Shown: positions 1-5,319 of the stretch, piece by piece
Position numbering within the stretch: the first letter of the stretch is position 1
How the letters are laid out: each line of letters opens with the position of its first letter
Origin: Oscillospiraceae bacterium
GTDB lineage: Bacteria; Bacillota; Clostridia; Oscillospirales; CAG-272
Direction: 5' to 3'
Assembly: GCA_009788105.1 (NCBI GenBank)
Contig: WQSD01000041.1
Span: 1 to 8,738, forward strand
Length of the DNA: 8,738 nucleotides
Position numbers and translations under genes: made by a program
Notes under the pieces: generated by a model
Database searches by the model: none
Seen by the model: only the letters and a program-made list of their open reading frames with translations
What the model was told of the DNA's origin: nothing

Positions 1-42
1 TTACCACCACACTTGCAGGCACAGCAATCTGCACCCAACAAA

Positions 43-68
43 CGGGCAGTCACAAGACCTGCCCCTAC
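43..68 (-). repeat. GTAG-headed REP-like palindrome, copy 1
   Basis: Read on the minus strand this starts GTAGGGGCAGG and ends TGCCCG. The arms GGGCA..GTC and GAC..TGCCC pair around TTGT, leaving one bulged G, as is typical of REPs. It matches copy 4 (4470-4495) at 20 of 26 positions. A 5' GTAG next to an imperfect palindrome is the recognised hallmark of REPs linked to RAYT transposases, and a RAYT is encoded at 2960-3472. The first 42 bases of the window hold no gene I can support. Confidence 0.6.
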
Positions 69-82
69 ACAGGACAAAATCC

Positions 83-643
83 ATGAACAACATTGAAAAA
101 ACAAAACGACTTGTCAGCGTCATCAACGCTATCCACTCGCAATATTCACAGGATTATTTTGACACCGGCAAAGTGGAGAAGATAAATCTTTCCCGCACCG
201 CCGTGCCGACTGAGCATATTCTGCGGTATCGCCTTAATTTGCACGAAAGTATCAACGACTATCTGGTGAAACATGACCTCGACGGTATCACATATTACTA
301 TCGTGTCAAGACTTCCGAAAGCATTTTGGATAAAATCCAGCGATACAGCGAAAACGCTGACAAATATCCTGTAAACAACTGGATGAATGATATTTTTGGC
401 GCACGGATGATTTTGTCGGCGGAAGAACTGGAGCAAATCATCGAACTCCTTGACGGCTGGCAAGAGGAATTTGGCTTGAAGAACTGGTATTTCCGCGACA
501 AAGACGACTACCGCGGTTTGCACGTGTATTTCAAAAATAAGTCGAATTGGCTCTTTCCCTGGGAACTGCGATTGTGGGACGAGGCGGATGTTGAGCTGAA
601 TATTCGGACACATCAGTTGCACAAACGGGGATTTGCGGGGTAG
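83..643 (+). CDS. RelA/SpoT-domain protein, small alarmone synthetase-like
   Basis: A 186-residue single-domain protein of the RelA/SpoT synthetase family, whose members transfer pyrophosphate from ATP to GTP/GDP to make (p)ppGpp in the cytosol. The family blocks are visible in order: YRVKTSESILDKIQR (73-87, the R-x-K...S...K substrate loop), NDIFGARMI (102-110, with the metal-binding Asp at 103), DYRGLHVYF (142-150, the G-loop YR..H) and VELNIRT (170-176, with catalytic Glu171). Both acidic residues expected for synthesis are present. There is no HD hydrolase, TGS or ACT domain, so it is not a long RelA/Rel. It ends 10 residues after the IRT motif, shorter than RelQ/RelP. The start is ATG 83 with AGGA at 71-74. 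The lipoprotein gene begins 4 bases after the stop, suggesting one operon. It could be a housekeeping synthetase or a toxic toxSAS-type enzyme; the sequence alone does not decide. Confidence 0.85.
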   Translation: MNNIEKTKRLVSVINAIHSQYSQDYFDTGKVEKINLSRTAVPTEHILRYRLNLHESINDYLVKHDLDGITYYYRVKTSESILDKIQRYSENADKYPVNNWMNDIFGARMILSAEELEQIIELLDGWQEEFGLKNWYFRDKDDYRGLHVYFKNKSNWLFPWELRLWDEADVELNIRTHQLHKRGFAG

Positions 644-647
644 GATT

Positions 648-1226
648 ATGAAAACAATCAAACTTTTACTTTTGACAATTATTATCTTATCTGTTTTGTT
701 GCTTACCGCCTGCGGATTGTTCTCAGGCGACCGCGCCTTGTATCAAGAAGCACGCCGAGTTTGGGAATTATATGAAAACGAGTTTGTAGCTCTGTTTGAC
801 AGAAACCTTGAACATTTTGAAACAATACTTTCTTCGCCGTTTATGGAGCGAAATGCAAGTGCCGGAAGATATGGCATGACTTTTTGGAGTTGTCCGTATG
901 GTAGTGATATAAGTTCGTCTTGGGATGAAGAACAGAGAAATATTGACTGGATGACCGATGAGCTATATTCCGCACTTAACGCTATTTTTGAAGAAATTCC
1001 GTATGCTATGATAGGCACATGGGGCAATGCGGAACACACTGGGGAAATAGGACTGTATGTTAGTTTTTTTGATTCCGAGCGTATTGAAGCACCCTTTCGT
1101 GGCAGAAGTTCTGCGACATTCTCTTTTAACTACGGCAGAGCTTGGGACGAAGGTTCACAGATAATCCCGCCCATATATTTACGCAATGGCTGGCGTATTC
1201 ACGTTACATCATTTTGGTCGAGTTAG
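648..1226 (+). CDS. Lipoprotein of unknown function
   Basis: A 192-residue predicted lipoprotein. The N-terminus has two lysines, a long Leu/Ile stretch (residues 6-19) and a lipobox LTAC with the lipidated Cys at 22, so it should be exported and anchored to the outer face of the membrane. The mature part is about 170 residues, rich in Trp, Tyr and Phe and acidic residues, with a helical-looking first half (YQEARRVWELYENEF) and a more strand-like second half. I do not recognise a family. ATG 648 is preferred over the in-frame TTG at 633 because the signal peptide starts there and GGGGTAGG (637-644) gives a ribosome site. It lies 4 bases behind the RelA/SpoT-domain gene, so co-expression is likely. 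A function linked to alarmone signalling would be speculation. Confidence 0.75.
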   Translation: MKTIKLLLLTIIILSVLLLTACGLFSGDRALYQEARRVWELYENEFVALFDRNLEHFETILSSPFMERNASAGRYGMTFWSCPYGSDISSSWDEEQRNIDWMTDELYSALNAIFEEIPYAMIGTWGNAEHTGEIGLYVSFFDSERIEAPFRGRSSATFSFNYGRAWDEGSQIIPPIYLRNGWRIHVTSFWSS

Positions 1227-1243
1227 AGGGTTTGCCACAACAA

Positions 1244-1274
1244 TTTTCTGCGCCCTTGGCCTTATTTCTTGACC
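1244..1274 (+). repeat. Leader repeat, shared with 4552-4582
   Basis: This 31-nt stretch, TTTTCTGCG then CCTTG, CCTTAT and TTGACC, matches 4552-4582 at 27 of 31 positions. Both copies end a few bases before the ribosome site of the next gene: AAAGGA at 1279-1284 before the transketolase here, and AAGGAG at 4590-4595 before the permease there. It equals the right-hand end of the hairpin element described at 4512-4582, so this is probably a truncated copy. Whether it has a regulatory role is unknown. Confidence 0.55.
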
Positions 1275-1290
1275 CTATAAAGGACACAAT

Positions 1291-2253
1291 ATGATCAAAT
1301 ACACACCCAACCCAACAATCGAAATCGACCGCGGCGAAATGCGGAAAGTCTTTGCCGCAGGGCTTGCCGAAATGGCGAAAACCGACGACCGCATATACCT
1401 CATGGACAGCGACCTGATGGCCTCCATGAGTACCCGCTCGTTCATGGATGCATTTCCCGACCGCACCATAAACTGCGGCATTCAGGAGGCGAACATGATG
1501 GGTGTTGCCGCCGGGCTGTCCGCCATGGGCAAGATTCCCTTCACCCACACCTTCGGGGCGTTCGCCGCCCGCCGAGCCTATGACCAAATATTCATCTCCT
1601 GCGCCTACTCACAGCAAAATGTGAAGATTATCGGCTCTGACCCGGGGGTGACGGCGGCGGGGAACGGTGGCACACATATGCCTTTCGAGGATGTGGCGCT
1701 CATGCGGGCTATACCGAACATGACCATCGTCGAGCCGACGGACATTACCATGCTGGCAAGCCTGTTACCGCAAATCAAAGATGCTCCCGGTTGCACCTAC
1801 ATTCGCCTGTGCCGCAAGGTAAGCGAGGCTGTGTACCCGGAGGGCAGTCAGTTCAAACTGGGGGAGGCCGCCTTGCTCCGAGAGGGCAAGGATGTTGCCA
1901 TCATCGCATCGGGATACTGCGTGCATCAGGCGCTTATCGCCGCACAAGACCTTGCGGCAGAAGGCATTTCCGCCACGGTGATTGATATGTTCACCATCGC
2001 CCCCCTTGACCGCGAGGCTGTCCTTGCGGCGGCAGAGTGCGGTGCTGTAGTGGTGGCAGAGAATCACAACGTGAACGGCGGACTTGGTTCTGCTGTGGCA
2101 GAGGCGTTGGGCGAGATGAAGCCCACCCCTCTTGTGCGGGTGGGAATCAAGGACTCATTCGGCGAAGTGGGCACACGTGAACAGCTTGCCGCCCGCTTTG
2201 GCATTGATGCGGCTGGCATTGTGGCTGGGGTGAAAAGGGCAATGAAGAATTAA
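1291..2253 (+). CDS. Transketolase family protein, C-terminal subunit
   Basis: A 320-residue protein matching the C-terminal half of transketolase, the thiamine-diphosphate enzyme that moves two-carbon units between sugar phosphates in the pentose phosphate pathway. The pyrimidine-binding domain covers about 10-175, with the catalytic-type Glu66 in NCGIQEANM (61-69), then GVAAGLSAMGKIPFTHTFGAF and THMPFEDVALMRAIPNMTIVEPTD. The C-terminal domain covers about 185-318, with ENHNVNGGLGSAVAEAL at 257-273. The N-terminal half, which carries the diphosphate-binding GDG motif, is absent, as in split bacterial transketolases, so the enzyme needs a partner subunit. That partner usually sits just upstream, but here a lipoprotein does. 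The DXS-type GIAEQHA motif is not present. Start ATG 1291 has AAAGGA at 1279-1284. The gene is visibly more GC-rich than its neighbours. The last codons and stop fall within a short repeat (2241-2258). Confidence 0.9.
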   Translation: MIKYTPNPTIEIDRGEMRKVFAAGLAEMAKTDDRIYLMDSDLMASMSTRSFMDAFPDRTINCGIQEANMMGVAAGLSAMGKIPFTHTFGAFAARRAYDQIFISCAYSQQNVKIIGSDPGVTAAGNGGTHMPFEDVALMRAIPNMTIVEPTDITMLASLLPQIKDAPGCTYIRLCRKVSEAVYPEGSQFKLGEAALLREGKDVAIIASGYCVHQALIAAQDLAAEGISATVIDMFTIAPLDREAVLAAAECGAVVVAENHNVNGGLGSAVAEALGEMKPTPLVRVGIKDSFGEVGTREQLAARFGIDAAGIVAGVKRAMKN

Positions 2254-2258
2254 AAATG
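2241..2258 (+). repeat. AATGAAGAATTAA-type repeat over the transketolase stop codon
   Basis: This 18-nt stretch matches 6828-6845 at 17 of 18 positions. It contains the final codons (Met-Lys-Asn) and the TAA stop of the transketolase gene. The second copy begins at the last base of the GldG-like gene's stop codon. Short AT-rich units of this sort look like dispersed intergenic repeats that insert at gene ends. Confidence 0.5.
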
Positions 2259-2264
2259 CAGAAT

Positions 2265-2327
2265 AAGGGCAAGGTCAAAATCGCAGGGAACTTTTGAAAA
2301 AGTTCCCCACACCCCTCAAAACTTTAG
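2265..2327 (-). repeat. Covarying hairpin element, inverted copy
   Basis: Reverse-complemented, this reads CTAAAGTTTTGAGGGGTGTG, then a hairpin, then CTGCG and TTGACCTT. The same order occurs at 4512-4582 on the + strand. The hairpin is GGGAACTTTT (2286-2295) with AAAAGTTCCC (2298-2307) around a GA loop, a perfect 10-bp stem. The stem sequence differs from that at 4533-4556, but pairing is kept. It could act as a convergent terminator, but there is no clear U-tract on either strand. Confidence 0.6.
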
Positions 2328-2372
2328 ATAAGCAAAAGCGGAGCTTATGCAGACGAAGGGCATTGTTGTCCT

Positions 2373-2399
2373 GTAGGGATCGACGCCCTCGGCGACCCG
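2373..2399 (+). repeat. GTAG-headed REP-like palindrome, copy 5
   Basis: It begins GTAGGGATCG and ends GGCGACCCG. GGG, TCG and C on the left pair with G, CGA and CCC on the right, leaving bulged adenines, and CGCC/GGCG forms an alternative inner stem. It has the GTAG head and CCCG tail of the other copies but a diverged middle. Confidence 0.5.
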
Positions 2400-2454
2400 C
2401 TGAATGGGAACAGCCTAAATATTTCCTTATGCCCACCTCGCCTGTGAGGGGGGA

Positions 2455-2469
2455 TGTCCCGCAGGGACA
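2455..2469. repeat. Short hairpin TGTCCC/GGGACA
   Basis: A perfect 6-bp inverted repeat with a GCA loop, inside a longer G-rich tract (2445-2477). It looks like part of a dispersed intergenic element. No U-tract follows. Confidence 0.4.
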
Positions 2470-2527
2470 GGGGGGAGCGCGACGGCACAACAAATCCCAA
2501 CCAAAACCACACTCCACAGCACCCAAG

Positions 2528-2570
2528 CCCTCCTCCCCGAGGAGGGTGGCATGGGCTGGCTTTGCCCATG
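2528..2570. repeat. Paired palindromes CCCTCCTC/GAGGAGGG and CATGGGC/GCCCATG
   Basis: Two perfect inverted repeats lie side by side: an 8-bp stem with a CCC loop (2528-2546) and a 7-bp stem with a 7-nt loop (2550-2570). The pair looks like one mobile or amplified palindromic unit. It is not a terminator, because no T-tract follows. Confidence 0.5.
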
Positions 2571-2655
2571 ACGGGAGGAGTGGTGTGCGTAAGAGGTAGA
2601 TGGAGCATTAACTTTTGGTGTCGCAACTCCCTCCGTCTTGCGGGAAAAGCACCTG

Positions 2656-2685
2656 CAAGCCACCTCCCTCGGAGAGGGAGGCTTG
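2656..2685. repeat. Palindrome CCTCCCTC/GAGGGAGG with CAAG/CTTG outer arms
   Basis: An 8-bp perfect stem (2663-2670 with 2674-2681, loop GGA) extends outward through CAAG (2656-2659) and CTTG (2682-2685) across a 3-nt bulge. It resembles the stem at 2528-2546 in composition and is probably a related repeat. Confidence 0.5.
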
Positions 2686-2737
2686 GGTATGGCGGTGCCG
2701 CACAAACAGACGGGCATGGAAAATTCGCACCACACCC

Positions 2738-2761
2738 GTAGGGACGACAACCTGCCATCCG
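2738..2761 (+). repeat. GTAG-headed REP-like element, copy 6 (degenerate)
   Basis: Starts GTAGGGACGAC and ends CCATCCG. It keeps the GTAG head and the CCG tail, but the arms pair only weakly. It is the last repeat before the small ORF and transposase genes, so it may mark the left side of the RAYT locus. Confidence 0.4.
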
Positions 2762-2794
2762 CATATAAACCACCCACACACAGGAGAACACAAA

Positions 2795-2956
2795 ATGGTC
2801 GCTGAACTGGAAAATTTTTTCGAGCGGATAAGAATTGACGAAAACTTGGAGATTTGTGGGGTAGCAATTGGGAACGATGCCCACCATATTGCAATGCAAG
2901 AATGTACAATTGAAGAATTTCGCAAATGTGCTTGCGAGTGTGAGTGCAGGGAGTGA
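2795..2956 (+). CDS. Small Cys-rich protein next to the RAYT
   Basis: A 53-residue ORF starting at ATG 2795 with AGGAG at 2782-2786, an ideal ribosome site. The stop lies 3 bases before the transposase ATG, so the two are probably translated together. The N-terminal two thirds look like a compact amphipathic helix plus strand (ELENFFERIRIDENLEICGVAIG). The tail carries an alternating CACECEC at 45-51. With Cys21, Cys37 and the His pair at 30-31 it could bind metal. The open frame continues upstream through repeat DNA, but that part is not credible coding. I do not recognise a family. It may be a genuine accessory mini-protein of the transposase or the remnant of a larger gene. Confidence 0.5.
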   Translation: MVAELENFFERIRIDENLEICGVAIGNDAHHIAMQECTIEEFRKCACECECRE

Positions 2957-2959
2957 GGT

Positions 2960-3472
2960 ATGACTAACCTCCCCAAACGCAAGCCAACAAGATGGGATAA
3001 GTACGATTATTCACGAAACGGTGCGTATTTTGTGACGTTTAATGTCAAAGGTATGCACAAAATTCTGGGTACAGTCGTAGGGGCGGGGTCTACCCGCCCG
3101 CCAACCGAACAAACCCCATACGTTGAACTATCCATCTACGGAAAAATTGTTGATACTGCAATTAAATCGTTGCCACAAAAATACGAAAGTGTAATAATTG
3201 ACAGATATGTCGTTATGCCGAACCATGTTCATATGATTGTAATCATAGATAACAACGGGCGGGTTGACCCCGCCCCTACGCTGAGTTCGATTGTTGGTTT
3301 TTTGAAATACCAAACTACAAAAGAAATCGGTATTTATGGTTTTTGGCAACGTAGTTTTCGTGACCGCATTATTCGCAATACCACAGAACACAGCGAAATT
3401 CGCCGATATATTTATTACAACCCACGAAGTTGGCTACACAAACATAACCACCCATCCACGGAGAAACCATGA
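2960..3472 (+). CDS. REP-associated tyrosine transposase (RAYT, Y1/HUH family)
   Basis: A 170-residue transposase of the IS200/Y1 superfamily, RAYT branch. These enzymes nick and join single-stranded DNA at REP palindromes through a 5'-phosphotyrosine link. Visible marks are an N-terminal RWDKYDYSRNGAYFVTFNV strand, the HUH pair His89 and His91 in MPNHVHMIVI (86-95), the FWQRSFRDRIIRN block (128-140), and Tyr150 in RRYIYYNP, which aligns by motif with the catalytic Tyr115 of E. coli TnpA-REP. All catalytic residues are present, so it should be active. The start at ATG 2960 is just after GGGAGTGAGGT. Two REP palindromes lie in frame (3077-3100 and 3256-3279), encoding VGAGSTRP (40-47) and NGRVDPAPT (99-107) in probable surface loops. 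The last 4 bases overlap the start of the ABC ATPase gene. No IS200-type terminal ends or second transposase gene are visible. Confidence 0.92.
   Translation: MTNLPKRKPTRWDKYDYSRNGAYFVTFNVKGMHKILGTVVGAGSTRPPTEQTPYVELSIYGKIVDTAIKSLPQKYESVIIDRYVVMPNHVHMIVIIDNNGRVDPAPTLSSIVGFLKYQTTKEIGIYGFWQRSFRDRIIRNTTEHSEIRRYIYYNPRSWLHKHNHPSTEKP
3077..3100 (+). repeat. GTAG-headed REP palindrome inside the RAYT gene, copy 2
   Basis: GTAG is followed by GGGCGGG (3081-3087) and CCCGCCC (3093-3099), a perfect 7-bp GC-only stem with a 5-nt loop. It is 24 nt long, exactly eight codons, and reads VGAGSTRP without a stop. It matches the reverse complement of copy 3 at 23 of 24 bases. Confidence 0.8.
3256..3279 (-). 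repeat. GTAG-headed REP palindrome inside the RAYT gene, copy 3 (inverted)
   Basis: On the minus strand this is GTAG plus the same GGGCGGG/CCCGCCC stem as copy 2, with a single base difference in the loop. In the transposase frame it reads through as GRVDPAPT, again with no stop. It lies 155 bases from copy 2 in the opposite orientation, so the pair resembles the inverted REP pairs called BIMEs. Confidence 0.8.
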
Positions 3473-4449
3473 TTAAAATCGAAAACCTAACCAAACGGTA
3501 CGGCGAAATCCGTGCCCTGAACGGAATATCCTTTGAAGTTGGCGAGGGGGAAGTCCTTGGATTTCTTGGACCAAACGGCGCAGGAAAAAGCACCACCATG
3601 AACATTCTGTGCGGGACTTTGTCCTGCGACAGCGGGGTTGCCATGGTGGGAGGCATTGACATTCTTGCCGACCCAATCGCCGCCAAGCGACAGATAGGAT
3701 TCCTGCCTGAACACCCTCCCCTCTACCTTGACATGACTGTGCGGGAGTACCTCACATTTGTGGCAGGGCTAAAAGGGTGTGAGCTGAATATCAAAAAGCA
3801 CCTTGCGGAAATCTGCGAAGTCACCCGTATCACCGACGTGTACGACCGGGTAATTCGCAATCTGTCAAAGGGATACCGCCAACGGGTGGGCATTGCACAG
3901 GCACTTGTGAACAATCCTGCGGTGCTTGTCTTTGACGAGCCTACAATAGGGCTTGACCCAAAGCAGATTATCGAAATCCGCAACCTTATCAAAGACCTTG
4001 GGCGAAAACATACAGTCATTCTGTCCACCCATATCCTCCCGGAGGTGCAGGCGGTGTGCGACCGCATTGTCATCATCCACAAGGGAACAATTGTGGCAAA
4101 CGAAAAGACAGAGGAAATCTCTCGCATTGCACAGGGCAACCGCCGCCTGTCAGCGAAAATCTGCGGGCCTGAAAAGGAGGTTCTCGCCGCCCTGAGGGGC
4201 TTGTCAGGTGTCCGCTACGCGGAGGTCAGCGGCAACTTTGACATGGACAGCACCACCTACATCATCGAAACCGACCCGGGGTTAGATATGCGGAAAATGC
4301 TGTTTGGCACTCTTGCCAAAAACGGCTGGCCGCTAATTGGATTAGAGGCCATCGGCATGAGCCTTGAAGATGTGTTTATCTCGGCAGTGAACGAGTCGGG
4401 TCAGCCTGCGCCCAGGAAGAAGCGTGGGAAATCGCAGTCTGCTTCATAG
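3469..4449 (+). CDS. ABC transporter ATP-binding protein, GldA type
   Basis: A 326-residue ABC ATPase, the cytoplasmic motor for the permease encoded downstream. Walker A is GPNGAGKST (34-42), the signature LSKGYRQ (132-138), Walker B VLVFDEP (152-158) and the switch His188 in STHIL. The Q-loop reads IGFLPEHPPLYLDMT, with Glu81 where most ABC proteins have Gln, a substitution I recall as typical of the GldA-like subfamily. Residues from about 215 form a C-terminal extension usual for ABC-2 exporters, and the last residues are Lys/Arg-rich. ATG 3469 shares 4 bases (ATGA) with the transposase stop, and its ribosome site GGAG lies inside the transposase gene, so translation may be coupled. The permease follows after 153 bases of repeats. 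The substrate is not evident. Confidence 0.93.
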   Translation: MIKIENLTKRYGEIRALNGISFEVGEGEVLGFLGPNGAGKSTTMNILCGTLSCDSGVAMVGGIDILADPIAAKRQIGFLPEHPPLYLDMTVREYLTFVAGLKGCELNIKKHLAEICEVTRITDVYDRVIRNLSKGYRQRVGIAQALVNNPAVLVFDEPTIGLDPKQIIEIRNLIKDLGRKHTVILSTHILPEVQAVCDRIVIIHKGTIVANEKTEEISRIAQGNRRLSAKICGPEKEVLAALRGLSGVRYAEVSGNFDMDSTTYIIETDPGLDMRKMLFGTLAKNGWPLIGLEAIGMSLEDVFISAVNESGQPAPRKKRGKSQSAS

Positions 4450-4469
4450 AGAAGTCTGCACTTAAAGGT

Positions 4470-4495
4470 TGAGCAGACACAAACCCCGCCCCTAC
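4470..4495 (-). repeat. GTAG-headed REP-like element, copy 4 (degenerate)
   Basis: On the minus strand it begins GTAGGGGCGGGG. The distal arm has decayed, so the palindrome is weak, but it aligns with copy 1 at 20 of 26 positions, including a shared GACACAA/GTCACAA-like centre. GTCTGC (4454-4459) can also pair with GCAGAC (4473-4478) in the same spacer. It lies in the gap between the ATPase and permease genes. Confidence 0.55.
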
Positions 4496-4511
4496 AATTT
4501 CATATAATTTA

Positions 4512-4582
4512 CTAAAGTTTTTGAAAGGTGTGGAAAACTTTTGCGGGAAAGTTTTCTGCGACCTTGACCTTATCTTTTGACC
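4512..4582 (+). repeat. Covarying hairpin element, forward copy
   Basis: CTAAAGTTTTTGAAAGGTGTGG is followed by a 9-bp hairpin, GAAAACTTT (4533-4541) with AAAGTTTTC (4548-4556), and then CTGCGACCTTGACCTTAT. The order of blocks matches the reverse complement of 2265-2327. Where that copy has GGAA/TTCC pairs in the stem, this one has AAAA/TTTT, so both arms have changed together. It ends just before the permease ribosome site. Confidence 0.6.
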
Positions 4583-4602
4583 TTAAATCAAGGAGACCCC
4601 TC

Positions 4603-5310
4603 ATGTTAGCAATATTCAAGAAAGAAATCCGTTCATACTTCATTACCCCCATCGGGTACGTGTTCATCGCACTTTTTCTTGCAGTGAATGGAGTGCTGTT
4701 TTCGGTGAACACCCTGCGCCTTGGGCGTAACAGCAACATTCATGGCTATTTCTACTGGCTAATTCTTGCCCTGGTGCTACTTGTGCCAATCCTCACCATG
4801 AAAGTTTTCACCGAAGAGAAGAAAATGCGTACCGAACAGCTTTTGCTGTCAGCGCCGGTGCCGCTATTTAAGATAGTTGTGGCGAAATACCTTGCGGCGT
4901 ACACTATGTTCGCAATTGTGCTTGGTGTTGCCAGCCTGAATTTTTTCATTTTAGCAATGTACGGCTCGCCAAACTTCGCCATATTCCTTGGCTCGATGAT
5001 TAGTCTGCTGCTTATCGGGGCGGCGTGCGTGGCAATCGGGGTGTTTTTTTCAGCCCTGACAGAAAATCAGTTTATCGCCGCTATTTCAACTATGTCCGTT
5101 TTGCTGGCATTCGTTGGTATGAACCTGTTTAACGACCTTATTAACTCGGCATTTTTACGCGGCATATTTAACTGGTTTTCACTTCTTGCCCGCTTTAACC
5201 TGTTTTCATTTGGATTTTTTGACCTGCAAGCGATTTTGTACTATATCTCCGTTGCGGCTGTCTTTATCTTTTTGACCATACGGGTGTACGAGAAAAAACG
5301 GTGGAATTAG
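4603..5310 (+). CDS. ABC-2 type transporter permease, GldF-like
   Basis: A 235-residue integral membrane protein with about six transmembrane segments (near 14-35, 49-67, 96-118, 126-151, 154-174 and 208-226). It is the channel subunit that pairs with the ATPase encoded upstream. The segment TMKVFTEEKKMRTEQLLLSAPV (65-86) is the cytoplasmic coupling-helix motif of this ABC-2 subfamily. I start it at ATG 4603, with AAGGAG at 4590-4595. An in-frame ATG at 4528 would add 25 residues coded by the repeat element and has no good ribosome site. The GldG-like gene follows 9 bases after the stop, a normal operon spacing. The length is usual for the family. The substrate cannot be read from the sequence. 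Confidence 0.92.
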   Translation: MLAIFKKEIRSYFITPIGYVFIALFLAVNGVLFSVNTLRLGRNSNIHGYFYWLILALVLLVPILTMKVFTEEKKMRTEQLLLSAPVPLFKIVVAKYLAAYTMFAIVLGVASLNFFILAMYGSPNFAIFLGSMISLLLIGAACVAIGVFFSALTENQFIAAISTMSVLLAFVGMNLFNDLINSAFLRGIFNWFSLLARFNLFSFGFFDLQAILYYISVAAVFIFLTIRVYEKKRWN

Positions 5311-5319
5311 GAGCAAAAT

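Larger units (their letters stand above)
2254..2794. other. Non-coding island of stacked palindromic repeats
   Basis: About 540 bases between the transketolase gene and the small ORF at 2795. No believable gene is present: the open frames on both strands translate into Pro/Arg/Gly-rich low-complexity sequence, read through palindromes. In order it holds the inverted hairpin element (2265-2327), a REP (2373-2399), a TGTCCC/GGGACA hairpin (2455-2469), CCCTCCTC/GAGGAGGG (2528-2546), CATGGGC/GCCCATG (2550-2570), CCTCCCTC/GAGGGAGG (2663-2681) and a last REP (2738-2761). The ribosome site for the next ORF is at its right edge. Confidence 0.7.

Noticed and set aside
1..99. Open + frame from the window edge to a TGA at 97-99, and a 27-codon Cys-rich minus-strand frame ending at 1-3
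   Set aside because: Both run through the REP at 43-68 and show no family signal. An upstream gene ending here cannot be excluded, but nothing supports it.
146..661. A 171-residue minus-strand frame opposite the RelA/SpoT-domain gene
   Set aside because: Shadow of a gene with intact family motifs on the other strand.
1291..2253. 1-deoxyxylulose-5-phosphate synthase or pyruvate dehydrogenase beta subunit
   Set aside because: The NCGIQEANM and THMPFEDVALMRAIPNM motifs are those of the transketolase C-terminal subunit, and the DXS GIAEQHA signature is absent.
2286..2307. Hairpin as a rho-independent terminator for the transketolase gene
   Set aside because: The stem is good, but CCCACACCCC follows on the + strand instead of a T-tract.
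2275..2982. Several overlapping open frames of 80-184 residues on both strands across the repeat island
   Set aside because: The translations are Pro/Arg/Gly/Ser-rich read-through of palindromes, overlap each other on both strands, lack ribosome sites and resemble no protein family. Only the 2795-2956 part has a proper start.
2738..3472. A complete IS200/IS605 element
   Set aside because: The protein has RAYT-type motifs, there is no TnpB/IscB gene, and no pair of subterminal hairpins defines ends around it.
43..4495. CRISPR array
   Set aside because: The repeats are irregularly spaced, differ in orientation, are palindromic throughout and lie partly inside a gene; there are no regular spacers or cas genes.
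4528..4602. Upstream ATG that would lengthen the permease by 25 residues
   Set aside because: The added residues come from the hairpin repeat, there is no good ribosome site, and ATG 4603 has AAGGAG at proper spacing and the normal family N-terminus.
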